The notes under the pieces: generated by a model
Database searches by the model: none
What the model was told of the DNA's origin: nothing
The model's input: only the letters and a program-made list of their open reading frames with translations
From: Plenodomus lindquistii
Lineage: Eukaryota; Ascomycota; Dothideomycetes; Pleosporales; Leptosphaeriaceae
Direction: 5' to 3'
Assembly: GCA_025504975.1 (NCBI GenBank)
Contig: JANUWI010000003.1
Location: 744,001-808,000 of the forward strand
Length of the DNA: 64,000 nucleotides
In this document: positions 30,928 to 42,147 of the stretch, piece by piece
Numbering within the stretch: position 1 is the first letter of the stretch
How the letters are laid out: the number at the start of each line of letters is the position of its first letter
Program-made: the position numbers and the translations under genes

Positions 30928-33255
30928 CTAATTCTCAAAGATCTTCTGCTTCTGCGCGTGCTTGAAGCCAATCATGGTCCTGGTTGTATTCTTATTCGCG
31001 GCGGAAACCATGGAAGGTGTGATGCCTCGGACTGCAACGCTACCAGTACCATACTGCACCTCATCGAACAAGTTGTCGTACTGGCCCTGAGTGACGGAGT
31101 CCTTTCTGCTTCCAGCCCTAGGGGAGCCTTTGGAGGGCTTAGCTGTACTGGTATCGCTGGGCTCCGAAACAATCGAGGGACGCGAGCTACGACGAGGTCT
31201 GGACGAGTCCTCATCATCAGCGGCGTCCTCGGAGTGGTGGGATCCCGATTTATGAGAACGATGGCGTTTGCTGTGTTTTGAGGCAGAGGTGCTTTTGCTG
31301 ATGGTGGAGTCAGAGTCCTTAGGTTCCTTTCGGCTCCTATGGCTAAGGACAGACACTGTATCCTTGTCGCTTCTGCTGCGGTGCTTGCGGCGACGAGGCC
31401 CGCCGATCTGCGAAATACTGTCGCTGGGTACTACGGTGCTCAAATCATCAAAATCATCATCATCTTCAGTAACTTCTTCAATGTCGAGATCGTCAATGAA
31501 GTCATCGTCATCGGCAGCCTTCGACTTGTCGCGACCAAGGATACTGCTGATGACTGAGGCTGCCTTGGATGGAGCCTTGAAGCTGAACTTGGAAGGCGCC
31601 TTTGATTCAGGCGGTGATGCGGATGACTCTTCAGCTTCTTTGTGGCGACTACTGTGCTTGGAATGCGACGAGTGTTTGGAAGAGTGAGATGCTGTAGACT
31701 TTGCCTTGGAGCGGGTCGAGTGATACGACTGAATGCTACCCGCGCTGCTCCTTCTCTCAACATGATCAGGCACAAACGACGAGATGAGAGTGCTGGCTGC
31801 AACACTATGTGCAACACTTTGACCGCTTCTCGACTTCGACTTTGTCAGCCCGCCTTCAGCATCACTAGGAGCGGCACTAGGAGCAGCACTAGGCGCAGCG
31901 CTGGGAGCGTGGCTTCTAGACTTTGTCTTCGAGAGAACGCTCTCCGAATCGCTGGGTGCAGCACTCTGGGCGGCGCTCCTTGATGATCGCGCTTTCGAAA
32001 CGACAGACTCGGCCTTCAAAGTCGATGCAGTACTCCTTGCTTTCTCCACCGTCATTAATTCAGGACTGGTGTAAGAGCGTGGCGCAGAGACTCTGGACCG
32101 CGCCTGCGATGACTGCGATGCCTGCGATGGTGCGACCGAGTAAGCTGGCACATATTCGATGGCCCGATGCTCTGCAACCTGCGTTGGAGGGGCAGATGCA
32201 TAAGTCGGTGGCTGGTAGTAGCTAGGGGGCGCTGCCTCGATTTGCCTCGGAGCATATACACTACGTGGCTGAGACGGTGTAGAAGAATGGTACGATTGCG
32301 CGTCGATAGGGCGGTGTACTGACTGCGGTGCTGGAGGTGCGGTCTGGGTAGCGGGTTGTGGGTCTGCTGGCTGGGGCTGCTGGGGCTGCTGGGGCTGCTG
32401 GGGCTGGGATGAGGCCTGAGCGAGATGGCCCACGGCAGCCTTCACCGTATCCTTGGCGACCATGTACGCGCTGAATTCGGATTCCTTCCTTGCGCTATCG
32501 CGTTCGCTACTGACCATGGCATATGCAACAGCTGCACCGGCTGCAGCACCGAGGAGAGTTCCAATAAGCGTTTTGGTCGCTCCATCGTTGCTGTTCGAGG
32601 TCGCCGCGGGCGCTGCTGCTGGCGCTGCCGCTGGGACGACAGTTGGCGCAGAAATGCTTCTGGCAACACTGGGTGCTTTTGGAACCAGTGATTCGGCCTT
32701 TGCTGGAATTTCAGGTGCAAAGTTTGAGGATATTGTGCGGGAAGTGAGGACACTTCTCTCGTCGCGGTAACTTCCCAAAACGGATCTTTGCCACTTGATT
32801 ACTCTGCTGTGTGTGATCACTGTACCGTCTTCTTTCACGTCGGGTCCATTTCGGTAGACGACCTCAATGCTGTTACCGTCAAAGTCTAGCACTGCAGCAT
32901 TGAAGTGGCCACTTTCAGCGCATCGAGTGGCGGGTGCTCCGTTAGGACGTGCACCTGCCGTCAATGCAGCGGTGTAGAAATTTCGTACAGCGGTCGAACT
33001 GGGGGCGGTGAAAGCGATGTGTGCTGCGCCAGATTTCACACTGTCTCTCGTCAGTTTTGAGCAATTGTAATGAAGTCGAAATGCTCACCCAGGGGTTTCT
33101 TGGCACAGGAAGAAGTCTGCATTGTCAATACCCAGGCCAACTTGGTCACCTGACTGGCCAATGTATCGATAGCCCAGAGGCTGTAGAGCTGACAAAAAGA
33201 AAGATGTTGAAGTTGGAAGATGCGAAACAGTCAGACCAATGTGAGAGACTGGCAT
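30928..33255 (-). CDS. VOC/glyoxalase-fold domain fused to a long disordered tail
   Basis: Exons (minus) 33255-33089 and 33040-30928 (48-bp intron), 759 aa. The ATG at 33255 (MPVSHIGLTVSHLPTS) is the usual VOC opening. Residues 1 to about 125 form a glyoxalase/bleomycin-resistance fold: FFLSALQPLGY, GAAHIAFTAPSS, FYTAALTAGARPNG, AAVLDFDGNSIEVVY. The remaining ~630 residues are low complexity: Ala/Pro-rich, a Gly/Ala hydrophobic patch (TLIGTLLGAAAGAAVAYAMV), a PQQ repeat, AAPSAAPS repeats, Ser/Lys/His runs and an acidic patch (ADDDDFIDDLDIEE). The C-terminus is conserved-looking (GITPSMVSAANKNTTRTMIG). VOC domains act on small molecules with a metal; the substrate here is unknown. The tail could act as a scaffold. 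Confidence 0.82.
32366..32407. repeat. GGCTGCTGG tandem repeat inside the VOC-tail gene
   Basis: Four to five 9-bp units encoding repeated PQQ on the minus strand. In-frame, so copy number could vary without breaking the gene. Confidence 0.85.
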
Positions 33256-34690
33256 TTCAGAGTGGCGGTGAACGACAGAATGAACGAGAGACTGAGGGCA
33301 GCGAAGTAGCAATGAAGACAGAAATCAGTTGCGCAAGCGATGACAACACAACAGAAATCCGATATAGAGGGGTAGAGGGCTGTGAGGTGCAGTAGAATGC
33401 AAATACCGGTACGACCTCAGGGTTTATATCTGCGCCCCTCCAAAGTGCAGCGCCTTGACGCATCGTGATTGCAATTAACAGGGCGTTCCATTACCGTTGC
33501 GGGAAAGCCGCCCCTAGCACGCCCCACAGTACTGTTGGCTCCCAAGGAGGTCGCTGTCAAGATGTCCCTACTGCTGCCACATGTCCTGCATCTGCAGCTA
33601 ACGACTCTGTTGAAGTAAGCGAGCGGTCAGTGAATCGCATTGGTCCTCCGTTACGTCCCGGATCCGCGACAAAATCAAGGCGCACGCACGCCTCACCACA
33701 CACCTGTAGCGTTGCTGAGTACAACCCACTTCGATCTTTAGATACTTTGCCGATTGTCGCGTGCCGCGGATGGCTTTACAGCGCGCCAGCTGTCGCCGCA
33801 ATGCACGATCTGAATGGTGTGACATCTAGAAATGACGGTGGGCGGAGATGGACACGAATGATCATGACCGCCAGTAGAGTATCCGTAAAGGGCCCACACC
33901 AGCCACCAGCAAAGACCCAGATTTCTGGTCTACACCGTTCCAGTAGATCGGTACAACTTGCCCATGATGCTTTCTGTAAGACCACACAATACTTTGGCAA
34001 AGATCAGCATTGAAGCTCCGGTTTTTGTTGCATCCGTACCGTGGCTCCCGCAGCACGCGCAACATGCGGCACATCCCTGCAACTAACCTTGTAGAGTATA
34101 GCAAGAAGCTGCGTACCGGGAACACACTTGTGAGGCCGCTCTCATCACCGAGACAGTTCCGCTCATCATTCGGCGTAGTTTTACATTGTTCATGTTTGAC
34201 AGAGCCAACACTGTTGAGGCAGCTAGAAGTCAAAGACCGAGGACGAGCCGCAACTACCTACACACTAGCAGTTGACGAGAGAACCAGATAGGCTGGAGTA
34301 GTCGTCTAAATTGAGCAGACACGTGGTCGCACAGTACTCGGCGGACATAGGATGTGTACACGAGACAGAGACGGGAAGGAAACACAGGGGTTGCGGGGCA
34401 GGTTGAAGATGCCCCGCTAGTTCTTACAAGAAGAACGATTGTTGGGCGTTGAGCCAGAGTATTTGTTTTGTTGTAAAAGAAAACTCAAGCAGACGCTCAA
34501 AATCAGTACAGAAGCGCGCAGGCTGTCGATGTTGCGATCTAAGCCGTGCCACGCACTCTGCTGCCTAAGTCTCTGTCAAGTATTACCGGTGTCTTCCGTG
34601 ACCTGGCTCGACGAATACAAGCCAGCGGGTTGCTCAAGGGCTAGTGGCGTGTCTAGGAGGGACCAGTCGGCGCCTGGTTTGTTGAAGCGA
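33256..34690. other. Intergenic DNA between NEP1 and the VOC-tail gene
   Basis: About 1.4 kb with the promoter of the VOC-tail gene near 33256-33480 and the NEP1 3' region. Longer frames here open only at non-ATG codons and look random. Confidence 0.45.
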
Positions 34691-35665
34691 CTAAAAGATG
34701 TTCCAAACATCTTCTGCGGCATGGCAGAACTTGCTGCATGCAACGCTGGCACTGAGGTTGAAGTTACTGATGGCAATGCTGTCATCCTTGATGTGATCTG
34801 CAAAGTCATCGTTGCCCTTGGCCATGGCACCCACAAAGACTGCGATGCTCTCACCCTGTCCGAGCCCCGCAATGTAGTCACTGACACGTACAACTTCTGA
34901 ATCGAAGCTGAGTGTGACTTTGCGGCAGTTGGGCGGCAGGTGGTCGGTGATTGGATTCTTGATCACCTCGATGAGCTTCTCCTGCGATGAGGTGGAGCGA
35001 ATCTGGTGTCTGTGGAGGAGCTGCACCATGAGACCTGCGAATCGCTTAAAGGTTCGTGGGATGCGAACGGTCGGGCTGACTCTTATGAGGACGTTCTTCG
35101 AGGTCTGGATGTAGATCTGGAGCTTGCCCGCCTTATTGATAGGCGAATCGAGCAGAGTCAGTAGACACTGTGTCGCCACGTCAGTTTCCTGGCCCTTGAG
35201 CACCCCCTCTTATACGCACTTGGTGTGTGATGTCCGGCCTAGCCTCGCTGATGTCGCGCCCCATCTTCCTCATGACGCCAATATGGTCGTCACTGTTGAG
35301 GAGGTTGTACTTGTCTTCGCGGGCGCCAGGGCCTCGGCCAGAGCCGTGGGACGCCTTGTACGTCTCGAGCGTCGCATTGCAGAGGATGACAATCATGCGT
35401 TGCGAGTCTTTGTCCGTGGCAGGAATGGGCGCGTGTTGCTCCGCGACGAGCTTAGGCAACTCTGGCGGCGGCATTGACTGCGTCCCTGTAGCATGGCCAG
35501 TCGCGTCAGTGAAGTCCGAGGTAGGGTTGACGAGGAGAAGAGGGCTGGTGGTAGTACCCGCACCCCGGATGTCGACATACTTGCGCGCTTCTTTCCCCGC
35601 TCCGGCGAGTCTCGTGACACGGGCCTCTCTGCAGATGCAACCTCTTGTTTGAGGGGTCCAGCCAT
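34691..35665 (-). CDS. EMG1: NEP1/EMG1, 18S rRNA pseudouridine N1-methyltransferase
   Basis: Exons (minus) 35665-35581, 35485-35220 and 35167-34691; introns 95 and 52 bp; 275 aa. Nep1 is an essential SPOUT-class methyltransferase that modifies a hypermodified pseudouridine of 18S rRNA and helps assemble the small subunit in the nucleolus. After a variable N-terminus (MAGPLKQEVAS..), the core shows [96 protein letters not shown] and the C-terminal IAVFVGAMAKG..DDFAD and LSASVACSKFCHAAEDVW. The last holds the S-adenosylmethionine-binding knot. The first exon was placed by phase and by an ATG in strong context (CAACAATGG). Confidence 0.95.
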
Positions 35666-36888
35666 TGTTGGTTCTTACGGTGTAATGGAGGCGGTGAGAA
35701 TTGGCGTAGCTGGGTGACAGCGAGAAAGGGTGGGTCGAGGTGTGTCTTGAAATTGAATACCTAGATGTCAATGGGGTTGCATGCAAAATACACACCGAAG
35801 AGCTCCAATGGTTCGACAGCTACAGGAAGGATACTTTGTCTTTGAAAAACGCGGGCGAGGGGTTGGGTTTTGTGTGAGAGTTATTTCTTCGGTCACCGGT
35901 GTTGGGATGCACTGCAAGGATTTCAACCGTCCAATCGGTGCAGTTAGCGGGCCGAATCATGACGCACGTGATGTGACAAATCCAACGTCAGCCACTCTAA
36001 CGACAACCGCCAACGGCCATTCCGCATACTTTTGTCGCGTTCTGACATACTTTTGCTTGCAAATATGGAGCTTTCGTGCCGTGTTCCCAGGGTCAGGAAC
36101 TGTTGGCTGGTATGCGTTCCTCACCATGACCCATGGGAGTGCAGCAGTCTCCAGTTTGTTGGCTGAACAACTCCAAGCGAGGGACGATCCAGTAGCTCGT
36201 ACAGCCACAGAGTACAGAGGTCGGCTGTCAGCGAGGGACTGTAGTTGTACTAGGTCATCTCAATGAAGAGCTTTCAACTGGCACACGGGTGGTAGCAACT
36301 AGCGAGGCGCGCTTGAATAATTCGGAACCCGAGTTTGTTTCTCCATATCATGCTCCATGCTAGATTCAGATTTCGGACGATTGCCGTAGCCCTTACCGGC
36401 GTTGGCTTTTCGACGTTGCGATAGCAGCGTCTTGGTTACGGACGTCGGCCCAGTCCGTAACGACCGTGTCTCACCATCTTCCCCTGGGCCGCCTCACTGT
36501 TGAAACACTCGGCATATCAGGTCGATCACGTTCGATTAAGACGTCGCGACACAACGTCTGTATGGTTTGATCCGTAAACATCATGCAAAGTTCTGGCCAT
36601 TTCGTGAGGTCAGGCCACTCTCGAAACAAGGATGGTTTTGCCGACGCGCTGCGGTCCCGGCCCACAAAACGAGCTACTTGAACACTTGCCCGCGCAGTTT
36701 CGCGCATTTTGACACGTCTAATTCCTCGTCCGTCAATTTCGTTTCTTCACTGTCGCTAGCGACTTGTTGTTTTCCCTTTGGCAGCTGGCTGTCCTTCTAC
36801 ATAATAATCGGGTCTACTCCTCCAGATTACCGTCAAGAACACCACTCATTCAACCGACACCTCGAACCTCATCGCAAGATCACAAACA
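35666..36888. other. Intergenic DNA
   Basis: The NEP1 promoter at the left and the small membrane-protein promoter at the right. It contains a 9-bp inverted repeat (36435-36461). No gene is supported. Confidence 0.45.
36435..36461. promoter_or_regulatory. Inverted repeat with CGG...CCG half-sites
   Basis: GTTACGGAC and GTCCGTAAC form perfect 9-bp arms around a 9-bp spacer. Inverted CGG/CCG triplets are the typical target of Zn2Cys6 dimers. Binding is inference. Confidence 0.35.
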
Positions 36889-37107
36889 ATGGCATTCGAC
36901 TGGCTTGCACCGATTCTCACACCCACCGCTCTTCGCTCAGTCCAGGCCGATGGCCGGCCAGTCATTACGCTATTCCTCGTCATCTTCAGTCTTTCAATGT
37001 TCGGCGCATTGATCTGGTATATTCACTTCGTCACCTCGAAAATGTATCCGAAGAAGAAGGATCCCAACGCAAAGAAAGGAAAGCTCCTCGGATTCATCAA
37101 GCGGTAG
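36889..37107 (+). CDS. Small single-pass membrane protein (72 aa)
   Basis: Single exon with a strong start context (AAACAATGG). The layout is a short N-terminus (MAFDWLAPILTPTALRSV), one hydrophobic helix at about residues 25-48 (ITLFLVIFSLSMFGALIWYI), then a lysine-rich tail (KMYPKKKDPNAKKGKLLGF). The positive tail suggests a cytosolic C-terminus. I do not recognise the family; the size is like small accessory subunits of ER or mitochondrial complexes. It is likely real given the clean topology and start context. Confidence 0.6.
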   Translation: MAFDWLAPILTPTALRSVQADGRPVITLFLVIFSLSMFGALIWYIHFVTSKMYPKKKDPNAKKGKLLGFIKR

Positions 37108-37732
37108 TTCCAAATAAACAAGCCTCGTATCGATGAGAGAAAGAGACGCGCACAAACCCTCGACTTGGCCGACCAAAAGCCACGCCCATGTATGTTTGAA
37201 AGGAAGCCCGCACATATTCAATTTGAACGCTACGTCTTATCACCGGGTCCAGCCATCCATCAAGCGAAGAACGATGCCTCTTACCTTTGGCCATGCCTAC
37301 GCTGCGATCTATCCAGCAGGAGAGTCGGGCAGGCCAAGCTCGGATAGCAAACAAGCCGAGAGAAGCGGTGAATGGCTGCCAAACAACACACCTTGACTTT
37401 AATACCAGTGCCCAATCACATAGTCATCTTGAACCAGAACAATAGGACATGTAACAAGAGTTCAGGAGTTTCACATAAGATAAGCATCGCAAGCATGGCA
37501 AACCTACCAATAAATGCAGAGTGTAGATAATCATCGTGATCAAACTCAACTGTGCTTCAACCTAGTGTGCTACAGTGACGTTGCCCTTTGCACAGCGTGC
37601 AGATCTAACCTTGTAGACGGCTTACAGTTACCAAAACCCATATGTCTCGTGAAGTCCAACAACCATCTACAAGATCCAAATGCATTGCATCTCCCCATCG
37701 ATTTTTATCCGAGGTATACTTACTCTTCAAAT
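37108..37732. other. Intergenic DNA
   Basis: The 3' region of the small membrane-protein gene; nothing else is seen. Confidence 0.45.
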
Positions 37733-38182
37733 ATGAGTATGCTTTCTCTTCAGGGCAAAGTTGCAATCGCTACTGGTGCCTCATGAGACATAGGTCTCGG
37801 TATCGCGTTCGAATTGGCACGACGAGGCGCCAAGGTGAGCCCACAATTGAAGCCTTCGGAGACAAGATGGCCATCTCGGTCACCAACGCTGGTATTGATG
37901 GTATCACTCATCATCGACGTAACAGGAGACGGATACGCTGCATTCTTCGACATGAACGTTTGAGCCCCGTTCCTGTTGACTAAACACACTGTGAATGCGG
38001 TTTATCCCTGCCCCACAAAGTCAGACATGTTAGCAGAAGGGCCGGAGGAATACAGGACTGCTCTGCTCAGAGAAACTGCAGTACAACAACGAGTCGAAGC
38101 TACGGATTTGTACGGCTTGCTGCAGGGCAGTCTAAATCAGTATCAGGCTAGACGATATCCGCATCTACTAAGTTCTCGATGA
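37733..38182 (+). pseudogene. Broken short-chain dehydrogenase/reductase (SDR)
   Basis: It opens with ATG and a typical SDR N-terminus (MSMLSLQGKVAIATGAS), then TGA where Arg is usual, then DIGLGIAFELARRGAKV. The cofactor-binding TGASxGIG motif is thus interrupted. Further on, NAGIDG and, in a shifted frame, FFDMNV-stop-APFLLTKHTVNAVYPCPTKSDML match the family's NAG, FDVNVRAPF and NaVxPGxxxTDM regions. The segment between is too short, so the central part with the catalytic Tyr-X3-Lys is missing. Both stops fit CGA to TGA changes. The remnant fades after about 38130. Confidence 0.75.
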
Positions 38183-39440
38183 TTTGAAGTTTTCATGATG
38201 GTTCTACAAAGTTTGATTGGATTGGGTCGTGACTCTGCGAGAAGACCCGGGTACTTTCACTGTTTCATCGAAGAGCTGTGAACGAAGCTTGTGACGGTCA
38301 TCTGGAGTCCAAGACCCGAGCTGTTTGGACGGATATAGCGGATAGATCTCGTCATGCAGAACACGCCCTCGATGCTGAAAGAGCGCGGCCGTTGAAACAT
38401 ACTCACAATTCAAGGGTCCACTGGTGGTAAGGCAGTTAGTTGTACCACATGGTGAACGCAGAGCGTTGTTGTTGCGACGTGGGTGTGTATTCATCGTATC
38501 CACAAGGCAAGTATGTGAACGTAGCCCACATGAAGTGGGTCCTTTGTCCAGCCGAGGACAAGGCCCAGACTTCGACAGCTGTCAGCCAAGATATCCCAAG
38601 GTCATATCACGAACCATTGACGCTCGAATGCAGCCCTATGCCGAACGATTTACAAGCATCGGTATTCAGAGAGTGAAGTTCCGATCACGCCCATTTTCGG
38701 CAATGAGGCTCTGCGCACTGACCAGGGAATAAGCGCCAACCTCAAACCAGACGAGTTTTAGCGCTTGTCCTCCGACACCTCTCAAACAACTCCTTTTGCC
38801 ATTTGCTATGAGAGAGGCGATCTGCCATGCCAATTGGGGTTTCAGAGCATGACCTTGGCATTAGTCCTTGCCCCGCCATGCCGTGTTGAGCCTCCCATTC
38901 GCCACACCTTGCCCTGACACTGCCTCCCCGTAGCCTGCGGAGCCCTTTCTGTCGCATCTCTGCAGTGCGAATATCTCGAGGTGGTTCGATATCTGCTACC
39001 GTTCCGCTACCTAGATCGCCCGCTGTTCCCCACGAGTCCCGAATTACATTGTCTATGCTGCTAGTGATGACCTGACCACGACTGTCCGCCACTTCATACC
39101 CTGTCTACGCCGTGCGCCAGCTTATAGACTTTTGTTTCCCCTCTCTCCCTCCCTCTATTCTCCCGACTTCATGCCGGTGCTTCTTTAGCCGGGTGATTGA
39201 TTGCCTCTATACCTTTCCATTCTTCGTGCAGGCACCTTAGTAAGTCAACCCCATCATATCATCGACCAGGGATCAACACCACGGTGCCACCACTGCTCTA
39301 GAACGGATTGTGTCTGATTGTGCTGTAGATACTTATACAGTCATTCATTCTTTACACCTTCGGCCAGATTCAGCAGGTCTGAAGATCATCGCCAGTCCCT
39401 TCAGGCATCACGCCTTTTCCCCACACTCACTCTAGCAACG
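38183..39440. other. Intergenic DNA upstream of noxB
   Basis: About 1.25 kb. Frames on both strands lack ATG starts or motifs. It holds the noxB promoter with a long CT-rich leader (about 39130-39180). Confidence 0.45.
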
Positions 39441-41269
39441 ATGAGCTATACAAGCAGTCTCACAGGTCGCGAGCGATCAAGATGGCCGCCCCTCACGCGC
39501 ATGCTTATGTCTGGCGAGATGTCGGACGAAAAAGGCCGAGCGTTGACGAGAAAAGAGAAGTTTGATGTGTGGATGGTCAACGAGGGTTACCGGAGATTGT
39601 ACGATGGACTCGTCTAGTTTCAACACTCTTGCTAACAGTCGCAGCTTCGTTTTCACATTCGTCCTATTACACATCATGGTCTTCACCTTCGGTATGATGA
39701 ACTATGGATTCAAGGACAACTCGATGAACGCAAGAGCCACGTTTGGCGCGACATTCCCAATCGCTCGTTCAGCTGCCCTGGTGCTTCACGTCGATATAGC
39801 ATTCATTCTGTTCCCAGTGTGCAGAAATCTAATTTCCATGGCTCGTCGCACGCCCCTGAACGACATCATTCCTTTCGACAAGAACATCACTTTCCACAAA
39901 TTGGTCGCTTGGTCCATCGTTTTCTTCTCCTGGGTTCACACCATTGCGCATTGGAATAATCTTGCCAGGTTCTCTGCGACCAATAACCTAGGATTCATGG
40001 GTTTCATTCTCGCCAATCTCGCTACTGGACCGGGCTGGAGTGGATATGTCATGTTACTTGCGCTGATGGCGATTGCGCTCACGGCGGCAGAGAAGGCACG
40101 ACGGGCTAACTTTGAACGATTCTGGTACACGCACCACCTCTTTATCGTCTTCTTCCTCTTCTGGTCCATTCACGGAGCTTTTTGCATGATCACCCCCGAC
40201 TTTGCACCACTCTGCGATGGTATTGGTGTCTTCTGGGAGTACTGGATGTACGGAGGATTTGCATATCTGGCTGAGCGTATCTCCCGCGAGATCCGTGGAC
40301 GACACAAGACGTACATCTCCAAGGTCATCCAGCATCCCAGCAACGTATGCGAAGTACAGATCAAGAAGGAACATACTAAGACACGAGCTGGACAGGTATG
40401 GAATCGTATGCTCAATCTTTGTGCAAGATGCTAACATGAATAGTACATCTTCTTGTGCTGTCCGGAAGTGTCAATATGGCAATACCACCCCTTCACATTG
40501 ACTAGCGCTCCCGAGGAGGACTACATTTCCGTACATATTCGCATGGTCGGAAACTTCACCAAAGCTTTTGGGCAAGCGCTCGGCTGCAACATCGACAAGA
40601 AGCCGGCTGGCGAAAAGGGCGACAAGAGTGGCAGCAGTGAGGAGATTGCGCTTCGCCAGATTCTGCCCCGCGTGTACATTGATGGACCCTTTGGCTCAGC
40701 ATCCGAGGATGTATTCAAGTTCGAAGTCGCAGTCCTTGTCGGTGCGGGTATTGGTGTTACGCCATTCGCCTCGATCTTGAAGAGTATTTGGTACCGCATG
40801 AACTACCCACAAGCGCGCACTAGGTTGAGGAAAGTGTACTTCTTCTGGGTGTGCAGGGATTTCGGATCCTTTGAGTGGTTCAGGTCTCTCCTTCTGGCTA
40901 TCGAAGCACAGGATACCGATGACCACATCGAGATCCACACAGTAAGCTGCGTCCTTGGTAAATATCGTGTCATAGCACTAACAAATTCTACAGTACCTCA
41001 CGGCAAAGATCAAGGCAGACGACGCAACAAACATCATGATCAACGACGCCAACGCCGAACAAGACGCCATCACCGGTCTCCGCGCACCCACAAACTTCGG
41101 ACGTCCAAACTGGGACATGATCTTCAAGTCAATCCGCAAGATCCATTCTCCCGCAGAAGCCGGTGTCTTCTTCTGTGGTCCCAAAGGTCTCGGCTCAACA
41201 CTACACGTCAAGTGCAACAAGTACTCAGAACCAGGCTTCAACTTCGTATGGGGTAAGGAGAATTTCTAA
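39441..41269 (+). CDS. noxB: NADPH oxidase NoxB (Nox2), superoxide-generating
   Basis: Exons 39441-39598, 39645-40395, 40444-40941 and 40994-41269; introns 46, 48 and 52 bp with CTAAC branch sites; 560 aa. Fungal NoxB moves electrons from cytosolic NADPH through FAD and two hemes to oxygen, and acts in polarity, appressorium penetration pegs and spore germination. The N-terminal extension before the membrane domain and the text YGFKDNSMNARATFGATFPIARSAALVLH distinguish NoxB from NoxA. Heme ligands: His137/His151 (X13) and His216/His229 (X12). FAD site HPFTLTSAP from His318; NADPH-binding GAGIGVTPF from Gly403; FFCGPKGLG near the end; C-terminus WGKENF. All joins keep phase. It appears fully functional. 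Confidence 0.96.
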
Positions 41270-42147
41270 GCGTGTATGGTGTAGGTTTTTCGCGGGCGAG
41301 GAAGAAGGATTAGAGAAAAGGTATACCATCTGCATGATTTTCAAGCGAAATTGCGACATACACATTATCACTACTGTTGTACATAATTGCCCTCGGCTTT
41401 CCCTTCATTGTCTGTACGTCGTTGTTCGTTGTTCACCGCGTAATGTCGAATTGATGGTCCAGCTGCGAGCGGCTGTAGACTACCTTGTCTATAATATCGT
41501 GTATTATCCATCATACGTAGGAAGATTCAGCGCAAAAGCTCAGTACTCACTATCCACTCCGTTTGTCGCCCTGGTGATCCAGCCAAGGCAACAATGACCT
41601 GATATTTCAGAACTCAAGAACTCCCGAGGCAACAACCGCCTGTGTATTCAAACGTGTACCGAGGGTTAGTATCACGCGGCACACCCCTCTCATTCATGCA
41701 GCCAAGCAACTCAAACACTCCGAGACAGTTTACGCTGCAACGCCAATTTCGCATCGGCAAGTCGGCACTCAAAGTCGTCCGCGGAAGCCCGTGAAACGTC
41801 TAGCTTCCCACGCATATCCGACTTCGTGACGAGGCCTCGATGGTGTTGTGTTTGCAAGAAGTCTGACACGGTCTCGGGATGAGTGGGGATGGGAACAGAG
41901 GTCAAGCTTTGGGTGTTTCGGAGGCCAAGGGCTTGGGGCTGCGGTTTTGGGTAGGTGGCTGGTGGAGATGTGGATTGTAGATGGATCTAGGCTCCGTTGA
42001 AGCATGGTCGCGAATCGGTGGTGGTTCGGCTGCAACATCACAAATTCGAAGTTCGAAGAAGGCTGCATTTCCAAGTCGCATGTTGAGATCACGAGAGTCA
42101 AGCTGAATGTGATGAGTCGGGTTTGCTCGTTCGGCTAGTGAATGTTT
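41270..42147. other. Intergenic DNA between convergent genes
   Basis: Contains the noxB 3' region. A minus-strand frame at 41769-42101 has no recognisable feature and is not called. Confidence 0.45.

Noticed and set aside
33465..34013. 182-codon plus frame in the NEP1/VOC interval
   Set aside because: Opens at GTG, no motif, composition unlike a gene.
38742..39092. 116-codon minus frame upstream of noxB
   Set aside because: Starts with GTG, no recognisable feature.
41769..42101. 110-codon minus frame between noxB and the MBL gene
   Set aside because: No domain, no conserved-looking segment, antisense overlap with 3' regions.
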